Made by a program: the position numbers and the translations under genes. The notes below the pieces were generated by a model. That model was not told the DNA's origin and did no database searches. It saw only the letters and a program-made list of their open reading frames with translations. DNA of 64,000 nucleotides from an uncultured Litoreibacter sp. (GTDB lineage: Bacteria; Pseudomonadota; Alphaproteobacteria; Rhodobacterales; Rhodobacteraceae), in assembly GCA_947494645.1 (NCBI GenBank), contig CANLVO010000002.1:552359-616358 (forward strand), in the 5' to 3' direction. Of this stretch, positions 40,848 through 49,513 are shown piece after piece (within the stretch, counting starts at the first letter, position 1; every line of letters begins with the position of its first letter).

Positions 40848-42051
40848 TGCTCTCTTTAATGCTCAGCTCGACGCCCTCAAGGAAGAAGGCAACTACCGCT
40901 ATTTTGCAGAGCTGGAACGCAAATGCGGCAAGTTCCCCCTGTGTGCAAACCACGTCGATGGCGAACAGCGCGACGTCACCGTCTGGTGCTCCAACGACTA
41001 TCTGGGCATGGGGCAAAACCAATTGGTGATCGATGCCATGTGTGAGGCAGTCAAACGGACTGGCACTGGCGCTGGCGGCACGCGCAACATCTCGGGCACC
41101 AACCACGATCACCTACTGTTAGAAGCGGAACTCGCTGACTTGCACAATAAGGAAGCCGCGCTGCTGTTTACCTCCGGTTACGTCTCCAACTGGGCAGCAC
41201 TGTCCACGCTGGGCTCGCGCCTTGAAAACTGTGTGATCCTGTCCGACGCTGGCAACCACGCGTCCATGATCGAAGGCATCCGCCATTCCCGCGCCGACAA
41301 GGTGCTGTGGAAGCACAATGATGTCGAAGACCTGGAGGCCAAGCTGCAGGCCCTTCCTGCGAATGTCCCAAAGATCGTGGCATTCGAATCCGTCTACTCC
41401 ATGGATGGCGACATCGCCCCGATCCGTGAGATTGTCGAAGTGGCGGAGAAATACGGCGCTATGACCTATCTCGACGAGGTCCACGGCGTCGGCCTTTACG
41501 GCCCGCGCGGCGGCGGCGTGGCCGAGCAAGAGGTGCTGATGGACCGCATCACGCTGATCGAAGGCACGCTCGGCAAAGCCTTCGGCGTCGTCGGCGGCTA
41601 CATCACCGGCTCAGCGGCGCTGTGCGATTTCATCCGCAGCTTTGCCTCCGGGTTCATCTTCACCACCGCTTTGCCTCCGGCGGTGGCCGCGGCGGCGCGC
41701 ACGTCAATAGCGCATCTCAAGCAGTCCGATGCAGAACGCATGAAGCAACGTGAACAGGTCAAGAAACTGCGCGACGGCCTCGACCGTGCGGGCATCCCGC
41801 ATTTGATGAATGACAGCCATATCGTGCCGGTGATGATCAAAGACCCAGTCAAGACCAAGATGCTGGCTGACTACCTGATGGATGAGTGGGGCATTTACGT
41901 GCAGCCTATCAACTACCCGACCGTGCCCAAAGGCACCGAACGCCTGCGCTTCACCCCGTCACCGCTGCACAGCGACGAAGACATCGCGCATCTGCTGAAT
42001 GCGCTTACGACGTTGTGGAAGCAATGCGCCATCGCGCACGCGGTTGCTTAA
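40837..42051 (+). CDS. hemA: 5-aminolevulinate synthase
   Basis: A 404-residue PLP enzyme that condenses glycine and succinyl-CoA (Shemin pathway), the first step of tetrapyrrole synthesis. The PLP-lysine motif [15 protein letters not shown] (Lys near 248), glycine-rich [13 protein letters not shown] and catalytic [10 protein letters not shown] are all present. ATG 40837 lies inside the end of puhE (11-nt overlap), so translation is coupled to the puh/acsF genes. Its stop is 1 bp from the convergent hemC stop. Confidence 0.97.
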   Translation: MNFDALFNAQLDALKEEGNYRYFAELERKCGKFPLCANHVDGEQRDVTVWCSNDYLGMGQNQLVIDAMCEAVKRTGTGAGGTRNISGTNHDHLLLEAELADLHNKEAALLFTSGYVSNWAALSTLGSRLENCVILSDAGNHASMIEGIRHSRADKVLWKHNDVEDLEAKLQALPANVPKIVAFESVYSMDGDIAPIREIVEVAEKYGAMTYLDEVHGVGLYGPRGGGVAEQEVLMDRITLIEGTLGKAFGVVGGYITGSAALCDFIRSFASGFIFTTALPPAVAAAARTSIAHLKQSDAERMKQREQVKKLRDGLDRAGIPHLMNDSHIVPVMIKDPVKTKMLADYLMDEWGIYVQPINYPTVPKGTERLRFTPSPLHSDEDIAHLLNALTTLWKQCAIAHAVA

Positions 42052-42052
42052 G

Positions 42053-43000
42053 CTAAGACCGCCACTCAAAGAACTCCGGCCCGGCTTGCGCCAGCAGCTT
42101 TTCGGCCATTTCTTTGCCTGCTTTCGCGCCATCTTCAACGGCGCAGGTCATGTCGTCGTCAATCGCTTCTGACCCGTCCGGTCGCAACACCTCGCCGCGC
42201 AAGCGCAGCGTGCCGCCGTTCAGTTCTGCAAGCCCCGCGATCGGGGTCTCGCAAGACCCGTCCAACGCCGCCAGAAAGCTGCGTTCCGCCGCCAAGCGCT
42301 GACCTGTTGGCCCGTCATGTATCGCGGCCAGCATATCGGCGGCCCGCATATCATCCGCACGCCGTTCAATCCCGATCGCGCCTTGCGCAACAGCTGGCAG
42401 CATGTCCTCGATCTCAATCGCGGATTTCGGCACCTCGTCCATGCGCAGACGGTTGAGCCCCGCCATTGCCAAGAACGTGGCCTCTGCCACCCCGTCATTC
42501 AGCTTCTTTAAACGGGTCTGCAAATTGCCACGAAACTCCACAACCTCCAGGTCAGGCCGCCGCAGCATCAGCTGCGCCTTGCGCCGCAATGACGATGTCC
42601 CTACCACCGTGCCCGCCGCCAAATCCGCTAAGCTGGAGGATCGCGGAGAGATAAACGCGTCCCGGACATCTTCGCGTGGCAGATAGGTCTCCAGCAACAA
42701 CCCGTCCGGTTGCATGGTCGGCATGTCCTTCATCGAATGCACGGCGATGTCGATCTTGCCCGACAGCATGTCGTCCTCGATCTCGCGGGTGAACAACCCC
42801 TTGCCGCCGATCTCTTTCAAAGGCCGGTCAATGATCTTGTCGCCGGTGGTTTTGATCACCACGATGGTGAAGGCCTCGAAGGGGAGATCAAAGGCCGCCG
42901 ACAGCCGTTCCCGGGTCTCATGCGCTTGCGCCAAGGCCAGCGGAGACCCGCGGGTTCCGATGTTTAAGGGCTTGGCGGGGCTGGGTAATTCATAGCTCAT
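42053..43000 (-). CDS. hemC: Porphobilinogen deaminase (hydroxymethylbilane synthase)
   Basis: A 315-residue enzyme polymerising four porphobilinogens. N-terminal NIGTRGSPLALAQ, SLRRKAQL (about 137-144) and the dipyrromethane-cofactor cysteine Cys250 (DGSCETPIAG) are intact. ATG 43000 is chosen because the N-terminus then matches the family; the open frame upstream crosses a PpsR operator. Divergent from hemE, convergent with hemA. Confidence 0.96.
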   Translation of the reverse strand: MSYELPSPAKPLNIGTRGSPLALAQAHETRERLSAAFDLPFEAFTIVVIKTTGDKIIDRPLKEIGGKGLFTREIEDDMLSGKIDIAVHSMKDMPTMQPDGLLLETYLPREDVRDAFISPRSSSLADLAAGTVVGTSSLRRKAQLMLRRPDLEVVEFRGNLQTRLKKLNDGVAEATFLAMAGLNRLRMDEVPKSAIEIEDMLPAVAQGAIGIERRADDMRAADMLAAIHDGPTGQRLAAERSFLAALDGSCETPIAGLAELNGGTLRLRGEVLRPDGSEAIDDDMTCAVEDGAKAGKEMAEKLLAQAGPEFFEWRS

Positions 43001-43017
43001 GACCACAGTGTTAAAGG

Positions 43018-43035
43018 TGTAAACTCTGCCTGACA
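43018..43035. promoter_or_regulatory. PpsR/CrtJ operator between hemC and hemE
   Basis: TGTAAACTCTGCCTGACA is an exact TGT-N12-ACA palindrome in the 100-bp divergent region, 18 bp from hemC and 66 bp from hemE start codons. PpsR control of hemC and hemE is known from Rhodobacter sphaeroides, so this site probably ties early tetrapyrrole steps to pigment demand. Confidence 0.82.
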
Positions 43036-43100
43036 ACTCTTGTATCCCGAGCTCTGAAAAAGCATGATGCGGCGAAGAATTCAGCAGGAAGCACGCCGCC

Positions 43101-44135
43101 ATGAGCAAAGACAAAACCATCCTTCGGGCCCTCGCTGGCGAGACCCTTCCGACGCCGCCCATCTGGATGATGCGTCAGGCAGGCCGCTACTTGCCCGAAT
43201 ACCGCGCCACGCGGGCCGAGGCCGGCGATTTCCTGTCGCTGTGCTACAATTCCGAGCTCGCCGCCGAGGTCACGCTGCAGCCCATCCGCCGCTACGGGTT
43301 TGATGCCGCGATCCTCTTTGCCGACATCTTGCTGGTGCCCCAAGCCTTGGGCGCCGATTTGTGGTTCGTCACCGGTGAAGGCCCGCGTCTTTCCACGATC
43401 ACCACGCCGGATGAGTTGGCAAAATTGAAACCCGCCGACGACATTCACGAACACCTGTCGCCTGTCTATGAAACGGTCAACATCCTGTCCAAGGAGCTGC
43501 CCGAAGAGACAACGCTGATCGGTTTCGCAGGCGCGCCCTGGACCGTCGCCACCTATATGATCGCGGGTCAGGGCACGCCAGATCAAGGACCGGCCCATGC
43601 CTTGAAAGCAGAGAACCGCGCCGTGTTCGACGGTTTGATGGACAAGATTACCGAGGCCACAATCGCCTACATGTCCGCCCAGATCGAGGCCGGGGCCGAG
43701 GTGGTGAAACTCTTCGACAGCTGGGCCGGGTCGCTGCAAGGCGACGATTTCGCTGACTATTCCATCAAGCCCATGCAGCGCATCACCGCCGCGCTGAAAG
43801 AAAAGCATCCCGGCATTCCCGTCATCACCTTCCCGCGCGGCGCGGGGGAAAAATACAAAGGCGCCCACGCTGCTATTGGTGCCGATTGCATCGCTGTTGA
43901 CGATGGGGTTGAGGCCGGCTGGGTTGCGGCACATGTGCAAACAGGCGGCTGCGTGCAGGGCAACCTGAAATCATCTCACATGGTGACCGGTGGCGATGCG
44001 CTGGTGTCCGAGACACGGCGCATAGTCGATGCCCTGAAAACTGGCCCACATATCTTCAATCTTGGCCACGGCATCACACCTGATGCAGACCCCGAAAATG
44101 TGCAGTTGATGATCGACACGGTGCGCGGCGGTTAA
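43101..44135 (+). CDS. hemE: Uroporphyrinogen decarboxylase
   Basis: A 344-residue (beta/alpha)8 enzyme that removes the four acetate carboxyls of uroporphyrinogen III. The N-terminal [17 protein letters not shown] signature (Arg/Asp substrate contacts), [25 protein letters not shown] and the C-terminal [16 protein letters not shown] are present. ATG 43101 gives standard length. The gene ends before a repeat-rich convergent spacer shared with hemF. Confidence 0.97.
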   Translation: MSKDKTILRALAGETLPTPPIWMMRQAGRYLPEYRATRAEAGDFLSLCYNSELAAEVTLQPIRRYGFDAAILFADILLVPQALGADLWFVTGEGPRLSTITTPDELAKLKPADDIHEHLSPVYETVNILSKELPEETTLIGFAGAPWTVATYMIAGQGTPDQGPAHALKAENRAVFDGLMDKITEATIAYMSAQIEAGAEVVKLFDSWAGSLQGDDFADYSIKPMQRITAALKEKHPGIPVITFPRGAGEKYKGAHAAIGADCIAVDDGVEAGWVAAHVQTGGCVQGNLKSSHMVTGGDALVSETRRIVDALKTGPHIFNLGHGITPDADPENVQLMIDTVRGG

Positions 44136-44186
44136 ACCCACTTGCCTCTCCATTTGGTTGAAAAATACTCCGGGGGAGGCGCAGCC

Positions 44187-44229
44187 GGGGGCAGAGCCCC
44201 CAAATAAATATCGTGGGCGGCGCAGCCGC
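44187..44229. repeat. Palindromic repeat/bidirectional terminator between hemE and hemF
   Basis: Two adjacent GC hairpins: GGGGGC-AGA-GCCCCC (44187-44201) and GCGGC-GCA-GCCGC (44217-44229), separated by the AT-rich AAATAAATATCGTG. They lie between convergent stops (hemE 44135, hemF 44239). The preceding AAAAATACTCCGGGGGAGG and the GGGGGCAGAGCCCCC core look like a dispersed intergenic repeat familiar from Rhodobacteraceae genomes; dispersal cannot be tested in this window. Probable bidirectional terminator. Confidence 0.6.
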
Positions 44230-44238
44230 GCTATTTGG

Positions 44239-45120
44239 CTACACCCATTTCGCCAGTGGCGGCAGGCTCATCAGCACCGCGTTGGCGTCATGCCCGGTTT
44301 CCAGACCGAACTTTGTCCCCCGGTCATAGACCAGATTATACTCGGCATAGAGCCCACGATGGACCAGCTGCGCGTGCTTTTCCGCATCGCCCCAGCGGTC
44401 GGGGTGGCGCTTGTCCACCAGCGGTACAAAGGAGGGCAGGAAGGCCGCGCCCACATCCTTCGTCAGCGCAAAATCCGCCTCCCAGTCGCCGGTGTTGCGG
44501 TCGTCATAGAAGATGCCGCCAACACCTCGCGCCCTATGCCGGTGGGGGATGTAGAAATACTCATCTGCCCAGGCTTTCAGCTCATCATACAAGCCGTCCC
44601 CGTGCGGGTCACAGGCCGCCTTCATCCCGGCATGAAAATGCTGCGTGTCCTCGTCATATTCCAGACAAGGGTTCAGGTCCGCCCCGCCGCCAAACCACCA
44701 GGCATGGGGCGTCCAGAACATGCGTGTGTTCATATGCACCGCAGGCGCATGCGGGTTTTGCATATGCGCCACCAAGCTGATCCCCGAGGCCCAGAACCGC
44801 GGATCATCCTTCATGCCCGGGATGCCCTTGCGCGCGGCCATTGCGTTCTGTGCGCGCTCCCCCAAGGTCCCGAACACGGTGGAGATATTCACACCCACCT
44901 TCTCGAACACCGTGCCGCCGCGCATGACGCTCATCTCGCCGCCACCTGCGTCCGATCCATCGTCCGAGCTGCGCTTGGTCTTGCTCACCTCCACGCGGCC
45001 TGCGCCGCCATGGCGGTCTTCCAGCGCATGGAACTCCGCGACAATCTGGTCACGCAGGGTACGAAACCAATCAGCGGCTTTGGTCTTCTCGGTCTCAAAC
45101 TCGGTCATCTGGTCTAACAT
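44239..45120 (-). CDS. hemF: Oxygen-dependent coproporphyrinogen III oxidase
   Basis: A 293-residue enzyme converting coproporphyrinogen III to protoporphyrinogen IX with O2. HMNTRMF, WWFGGGADLNPCLEYDEDT, YFYIPHRHRARGVGGIFYDD and the C-terminal EYNLVYDRGTKFGLETG are diagnostic. An in-frame ATG four codons in (45108) is a possible start. It follows bchO by 72 bp on the same strand and may be the last gene of the crtA-bchI-bchD-bchO operon. Another O2-dependent enzyme, consistent with aerobic life. Confidence 0.96.
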   Translation of the reverse strand: MLDQMTEFETEKTKAADWFRTLRDQIVAEFHALEDRHGGAGRVEVSKTKRSSDDGSDAGGGEMSVMRGGTVFEKVGVNISTVFGTLGERAQNAMAARKGIPGMKDDPRFWASGISLVAHMQNPHAPAVHMNTRMFWTPHAWWFGGGADLNPCLEYDEDTQHFHAGMKAACDPHGDGLYDELKAWADEYFYIPHRHRARGVGGIFYDDRNTGDWEADFALTKDVGAAFLPSFVPLVDKRHPDRWGDAEKHAQLVHRGLYAEYNLVYDRGTKFGLETGHDANAVLMSLPPLAKWV

Positions 45121-45192
45121 CTCTTTGCATCTCTTCGCTGTGTATCTTCCGCCAATTCTGCCCCTGGCACCACGTCTTTTCTTTGATCTGCG

Positions 45193-46056
45193 TCAAGGGC
45201 CGCGCCCGGTCATAAACGCCTCAATCAAAGCCGCCACCGCGCCTGCATCTTCCTCATGGGCAAGGTGGCCTAGCCCGGGCAACTCCGAATAGCTGGCCTC
45301 CGGCATTTGGGCTGCCACATCCTGAGAGGTTTGCGGCGGCACCGTTTTGTCCCCGCTCCCCGCGATCAACAGCGTTCGTGACGGATGCCGGCCCAGCCGC
45401 GACAGAAGCGGGTCGAGCCTCCATTGCGCCATCATTGCCAAAGCCGCATCGACATGGTCCCGGTCGCTGACCAGCGCTTTGTAATAGGCGATATCCTCGG
45501 GCGGCAGGGACGAGCCCGTGCCCGCCAAAAGCCGTTCAACGGAGCCTTTCCTTGCTGTCGAGGCGGTAAACAAGTGCGCCACCCAAGGCGTTGCCGCCAG
45601 CACCTTCGCCATCACCGGGAACAGCAGCGCGGCGGGACCTTTGAAATTCCCCAGAGCCGCATTGATCCCAATCACGGGTGGCGCAGGAGACATCTCCTCT
45701 GCCATCCGTAAGGCAATCGCGGCCCCGGCGGAATGTCCGACCAATGCATCAGGCTGCCAGCCTTCTTGGGCGCAGAGAGCAACAATATCCGCGCTCATCT
45801 CGTCCAACCCGCAGCGTTGTTGAGCGCCGAGTTTGGTAAATCCCTGCCCCGGCAGATCCACCGCGATGGTCCGAAAACGCCTGTTCAGAACCGGGATCAG
45901 GTGTCGCCAGCTTTGCGTCCCGCCCCCTGCGCCATGCAGCAACAGCAGCAGCGGACCGTTCCCGCTTTCTTGCACATGCCACTTATGAGGGGTGCTCAGA
46001 ACAAACCGCGAGGTCTCCGCCAATGGCCAGGTCTCGCGATGCCGCGCCCAGTCCAC
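45193..46056 (-). CDS. bchO: BchO, alpha/beta hydrolase associated with Mg chelatase genes
   Basis: A 287-residue alpha/beta-hydrolase. The oxyanion-hole HGAGGGTQSW, nucleophile elbow GHSAGAAIAL (Ser about 107) and a C-terminal GLGHLAHEEDA with the catalytic His form a complete triad set. The protein is always found with bchI-bchD in purple bacteria; its substrate is uncertain, and a role in bacteriochlorophyll synthesis is inferred from the context. Two bp after bchD. Confidence 0.92.
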   Translation of the reverse strand: MDWARHRETWPLAETSRFVLSTPHKWHVQESGNGPLLLLLHGAGGGTQSWRHLIPVLNRRFRTIAVDLPGQGFTKLGAQQRCGLDEMSADIVALCAQEGWQPDALVGHSAGAAIALRMAEEMSPAPPVIGINAALGNFKGPAALLFPVMAKVLAATPWVAHLFTASTARKGSVERLLAGTGSSLPPEDIAYYKALVSDRDHVDAALAMMAQWRLDPLLSRLGRHPSRTLLIAGSGDKTVPPQTSQDVAAQMPEASYSELPGLGHLAHEEDAGAVAALIEAFMTGRGP

Positions 46057-46058
46057 GC

Positions 46059-47693
46059 CTAGCCGCCCAGACTGTCGGTCACCGCAGCAGACAGCTTCTT
46101 GGCATCAGCTCGGGGCAAGGCAAGGTAGGGGGCTGCCATCTCTTTCGCCAAAGTGGCCAAAGCGCGCTCGGGGCGGGTGCCAGTGTCGATCACCAGCCCT
46201 TCGATCCCGCATGCGCTCAGCTGCCGGGCAACGTCTGCCGCGTCCTGCGCCGCTTGGTTCCGGTCCGCCGTTCCATCAAGCGCGATGTTGCTGCGACCGT
46301 CGGTTAGCAAGATCACCGTCGGCGTCAGGCCCTTACGCTCTGCCGATCGCGCCATCTCCAATGCGGTGACCAGCCCTGACGCCGTTGGCGTTCCGCCCCC
46401 GCCCGGCAAGTCTGCCAATCTGCGTTTTGTCTGTACCAGAGACCGCGTCGGCGGCAGCAAAACCTCCGCGCCCGCGCCGCGAAAGGCGATCAGCGCCACA
46501 TGGTCGCGGCGCGCATAGGCGTCGGCCAGCAATAGCTCCACCGCGCCTTTTGCCTCTCCCAAACGGGCCAAAGCGGCAGAGCCCGAGGCGTCCACCGTGA
46601 AAATCAGCAACCTGTCCGACAGTTCCTGATATCGTTTCGCCCGCAAATCATCTGCCCGCACAATGGCGCCTCTGCGGTCCGGCTCCTGTTGTTTGCGCAA
46701 GGTCTGCCACGGGATTGCCGCGCGCAGCGTCGCCATCAGATCAATCCGTTGGCCTGACCGCGCCCGTGCGCCCGTCGGCGGCAACGGACGTCCGCGCCGG
46801 TTGCCGGTCTTGCGTTTGCCCGACCCGGACCCTTTGGCGTTCCTCGCAGCACCCGATCGCAGCTTGGCCAGAATGTCTGGCGGCAATGCAGCCTTGATCG
46901 CCTCGATCATCAACTCGTCGGGCAGGGTCAGGTCTTGCTGCTGGCTTTCGCCGGGGTCAGGAGGGGCTTCCGGCGCATTGTCTTTGGCGGGAGGCGCGTC
47001 CTGCGGGACCTGTGTCGCGCGATGCGCATAGACCAGCTCGACGGCGGCAACCACATCGTCAGAACAGACTCTATCTCTGCCCATCACTGCCGCATGGGCC
47101 TTGGCCGCGCGCAACGCAAAGCTTGGTGCTCTCAGGCTGGAAATGCCCAGTTGCGATGCCAACAGAACCAGCTGCTCTGGAACGTCGCCCGGTATGTCGA
47201 CATTGCGGATGTTTGCCAACTCGGGCAACCGCATCCCGGCCAAGTCTTTCAAGGCGACCTCTGACAGATCAAGATGCAACGCCAGCCGGTCTGACAGAAC
47301 CAGAGGCAAAACCTCCTCCGCGTCCGCGCCTTCATCCAACGCGACAAAGGGTCCGAAACTCCCCCGATCCAGCATAGCCGCCAATGTCGCGGCCAGCTGT
47401 GGCGCGACCCGTTCGGCCATGGGGATGACGTGGCACGCACCCTCTTGCAGCATCCCGCGATGGCGGACCAACACACCTGCGCCCAACGTGGCGGCAAGGT
47501 CCAAGCCGCCTTCCAAATCTTCAACGCTCATTTGCCCGCTCAAGCGCACTTGCTTTGGAAAGGTTTCGCGCACCCATCCGAGAACCGTATCCCGCACGGG
47601 CCCGGACCGGGCACGCAGCACCAGACCGCCAAGCCCAACAGGGTCGGCCTTCAACAGCTGCAACGCTGTCAGAATACGCGCGACGGGGGTCAC
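46059..47693 (-). CDS. bchD: Magnesium chelatase subunit D
   Basis: A 544-residue protein: an N-terminal AAA+-like domain without functional Walker motifs (about 1-215), an acidic/proline-rich linker (about 218-260, with DAPPAKDNAPEAPPDPGES) and a C-terminal von Willebrand A domain with MIDAS DASGSAA (about 365-371). BchD forms the hexameric platform with BchI. The start is GTG 47691-47693, whose first base is shared with the bchI TAG stop. Confidence 0.95.
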   Translation of the reverse strand: MTPVARILTALQLLKADPVGLGGLVLRARSGPVRDTVLGWVRETFPKQVRLSGQMSVEDLEGGLDLAATLGAGVLVRHRGMLQEGACHVIPMAERVAPQLAATLAAMLDRGSFGPFVALDEGADAEEVLPLVLSDRLALHLDLSEVALKDLAGMRLPELANIRNVDIPGDVPEQLVLLASQLGISSLRAPSFALRAAKAHAAVMGRDRVCSDDVVAAVELVYAHRATQVPQDAPPAKDNAPEAPPDPGESQQQDLTLPDELMIEAIKAALPPDILAKLRSGAARNAKGSGSGKRKTGNRRGRPLPPTGARARSGQRIDLMATLRAAIPWQTLRKQQEPDRRGAIVRADDLRAKRYQELSDRLLIFTVDASGSAALARLGEAKGAVELLLADAYARRDHVALIAFRGAGAEVLLPPTRSLVQTKRRLADLPGGGGTPTASGLVTALEMARSAERKGLTPTVILLTDGRSNIALDGTADRNQAAQDAADVARQLSACGIEGLVIDTGTRPERALATLAKEMAAPYLALPRADAKKLSAAVTDSLGG

Positions 47694-48700
47694 TACGCGC
47701 CCAGAACGTCTTCGACGATGCGGATCACGCGGGTGCCCGAGCCTGCCTCGTCCAGCGGGTCACGCCTCAGCCTGTGGCGCAGAGCCATCGCGGCCACGTC
47801 GCGGATATGGGAACGTGTCAGCGCCGTGTCGGCCCGGAACGCCGCGTAGGCACGGGCGGCCTTTAGCAAAGTTAATTCTCCGCGTAGACCATCAGAACCC
47901 AGTTTCACACACAGCTCAGCCACGTCATGCAGGCTCTTCTCAGGCGTCTTCAGCCGTTTTAGAGCCTTACGCGCCTTCAGGATCTGATCCCGCAGCGCCG
48001 CGTCCTCCGCCTGCCAACGCAGCATGAAGGCGGCATTGTCATTCTCGTAGGCGTCGCGGCGCTTGATGACCTCAACCCGTTCAGCGATCTCCGTGGGGGA
48101 GGCCACATCGACCGACAGCCCAAACCGGTCCAACAGTTGTGGCCGCAACTCGCCTTCCTCCGGGTTGCCGGAGCCGACCAGCACAAACCGCGCGGCATGT
48201 CGGATCGACAGCCCCTCACGCTCAATCACGTTCTCGCCGGACTGGGCGACGTCCAGCAGCAGGTCAACAATGTGGTCTTCCAGCAGGTTGACCTCGTCGA
48301 TGTACAAATACCCACGGTTCGCCTGCGCCAGCAGACCCGGCTGAAACGACTTTTCGCCCCGTGTTAGAGCCTTTTCGATGTCCAACGCCCCGGTCACCCG
48401 GTCCTCTGACGCGCCGAGCGGCAGATCGATCACAGGCGTGGCAATGCTGTGGGTCGTTTTGGTCTTCACCTCCGCCCAGTCGGGGCAATCGGCGTGACTC
48501 TCGCTGTTCACCGGACAGTTGCGCACAGCCTTGATCGGTGGCAGCAGAGCGGCCAACGCGCGGACGGCGGTGGACTTACCCGTACCCCGGTCGCCAAAGA
48601 CCAGCACGCCGCCAATCGACGGGTCGATTGCGGTCAGAATCATCGCCCGTTTCATCTCGGTCTGGCCGACAATGGCGGAGAAGGGGAATGGCTGTTTCAT
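47693..48700 (-). CDS. bchI: Magnesium chelatase ATPase subunit I
   Basis: A 335-residue AAA+ ATPase driving Mg2+ insertion. Walker A FGDRGTGKSTAVRALAALLP (about residues 35-54), Walker B GYLYIDEVNLLEDHIVDLLLD and sensor-1 RFVLVGSGNPEEGELRPQLLDRFGL are canonical. Overlaps crtA by ATGA and is joined to bchD by a shared base. Confidence 0.97.
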   Translation of the reverse strand: MKQPFPFSAIVGQTEMKRAMILTAIDPSIGGVLVFGDRGTGKSTAVRALAALLPPIKAVRNCPVNSESHADCPDWAEVKTKTTHSIATPVIDLPLGASEDRVTGALDIEKALTRGEKSFQPGLLAQANRGYLYIDEVNLLEDHIVDLLLDVAQSGENVIEREGLSIRHAARFVLVGSGNPEEGELRPQLLDRFGLSVDVASPTEIAERVEVIKRRDAYENDNAAFMLRWQAEDAALRDQILKARKALKRLKTPEKSLHDVAELCVKLGSDGLRGELTLLKAARAYAAFRADTALTRSHIRDVAAMALRHRLRRDPLDEAGSGTRVIRIVEDVLGA

Positions 48701-49401
48701 AGGTCATCCAATCGCCGGAGGGGAGAAGCGCCGTTCCAGCTGCCACTGTCCGACAGCACGTGGAACCGGGCGTAAAGTTCTTCTTTGAACCAGTTCTGCG
48801 ACCGCACCGCCTGAATGGCCTCCGCGTGACGCCCGGTCCGGGCAAAACGGGCCATCTTCGCGGCATCCGGCCAGATAGAGAACGTAATCTGGTGCAGCCA
48901 CGGCACCTCGCCAATGCCGATCTTGAAGGCGACATTCGGGTCGCTGCCAATCACCTTGGATATGCCCGGCACTCGGCCCCAGAATCGCATAAGAATGGAC
49001 GGCTTGATCGTTGCCCTTGTGAGCACTGCCAAGTTCCCGTCTTGTCCTGCATCAGACACTTCAAACGGGGACTGTCCGGACCATTCCCCGCGGGTGGTTT
49101 GCGGTGACAGAAAGACAGTCCAGCTTTCCGACGCCTTGGCGCGGTACCGGTTGAAAATGCGGCCTTCGCTCAAACGTTTCTCAGCCGTGTCGCGATCAGG
49201 CCAGGTAGCAAGAATGGCGTAGACGGCAGTGTTGGGCAGCGGGGTGAAACCCTCACCAGTGCCTGAGCCGCAAAGCTTCCAAAAGCCAATATCCGGCACC
49301 CGCGCCATGGCAGGCCGGGCAAAGCCCATCATCGACAGCGCCCAAAGCCGCGCCCCGAAGGACCCGAACCGGAAGAAGCTGAGGCTGACCACCTGTGACA
49401 T
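48697..49401 (-). CDS. crtA: Spheroidene monooxygenase
   Basis: A 234-residue haem-type oxygenase that adds the C2 keto group to spheroidene, giving spheroidenone under oxygen. The N-terminal VSLSFFRFGSFGARLWALSMMGFAR and FWKLCGSGTGEGFTPLPN segments are family hallmarks. ATG 49401 is chosen because the CrtA N-terminus begins there; the frame is open further upstream through the PpsR operator. It heads the crtA-bchI-bchD-bchO operon and is divergent from crtI. Confidence 0.94.
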   Translation of the reverse strand: MSQVVSLSFFRFGSFGARLWALSMMGFARPAMARVPDIGFWKLCGSGTGEGFTPLPNTAVYAILATWPDRDTAEKRLSEGRIFNRYRAKASESWTVFLSPQTTRGEWSGQSPFEVSDAGQDGNLAVLTRATIKPSILMRFWGRVPGISKVIGSDPNVAFKIGIGEVPWLHQITFSIWPDAAKMARFARTGRHAEAIQAVRSQNWFKEELYARFHVLSDSGSWNGASPLRRLDDL

Positions 49402-49420
49402 GCAGCGAAGATTCCTAAAC

Positions 49421-49438
49421 TGTAAACACAGGTTTACA
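49421..49438. promoter_or_regulatory. PpsR/CrtJ operator between crtA and crtI
   Basis: TGTAAACACAGGTTTACA is an exact TGT-N12-ACA site and itself a near-perfect palindrome (TGTAAAC/GTTTACA arms). It lies 20 bp from the crtA ATG and 75 bp from crtI in the 112-bp divergent region, matching the known crtA/crtI operator location in Rhodobacter. Confidence 0.85.
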
Positions 49439-49513
49439 CATAATTCAGGACATGGAAAGATGTGGCGCGGGTTATTGTAACCCAAACTAGACAGCTGTGG
49501 AGGAGCCTGAGCC

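Noticed and set aside
44158-45117. Long plus-strand open frame opposite hemF
   Set aside because: It mirrors the hemF coding strand, gives a Arg/His/Pro-rich product without motifs, and hemF is unmistakable on the other strand.
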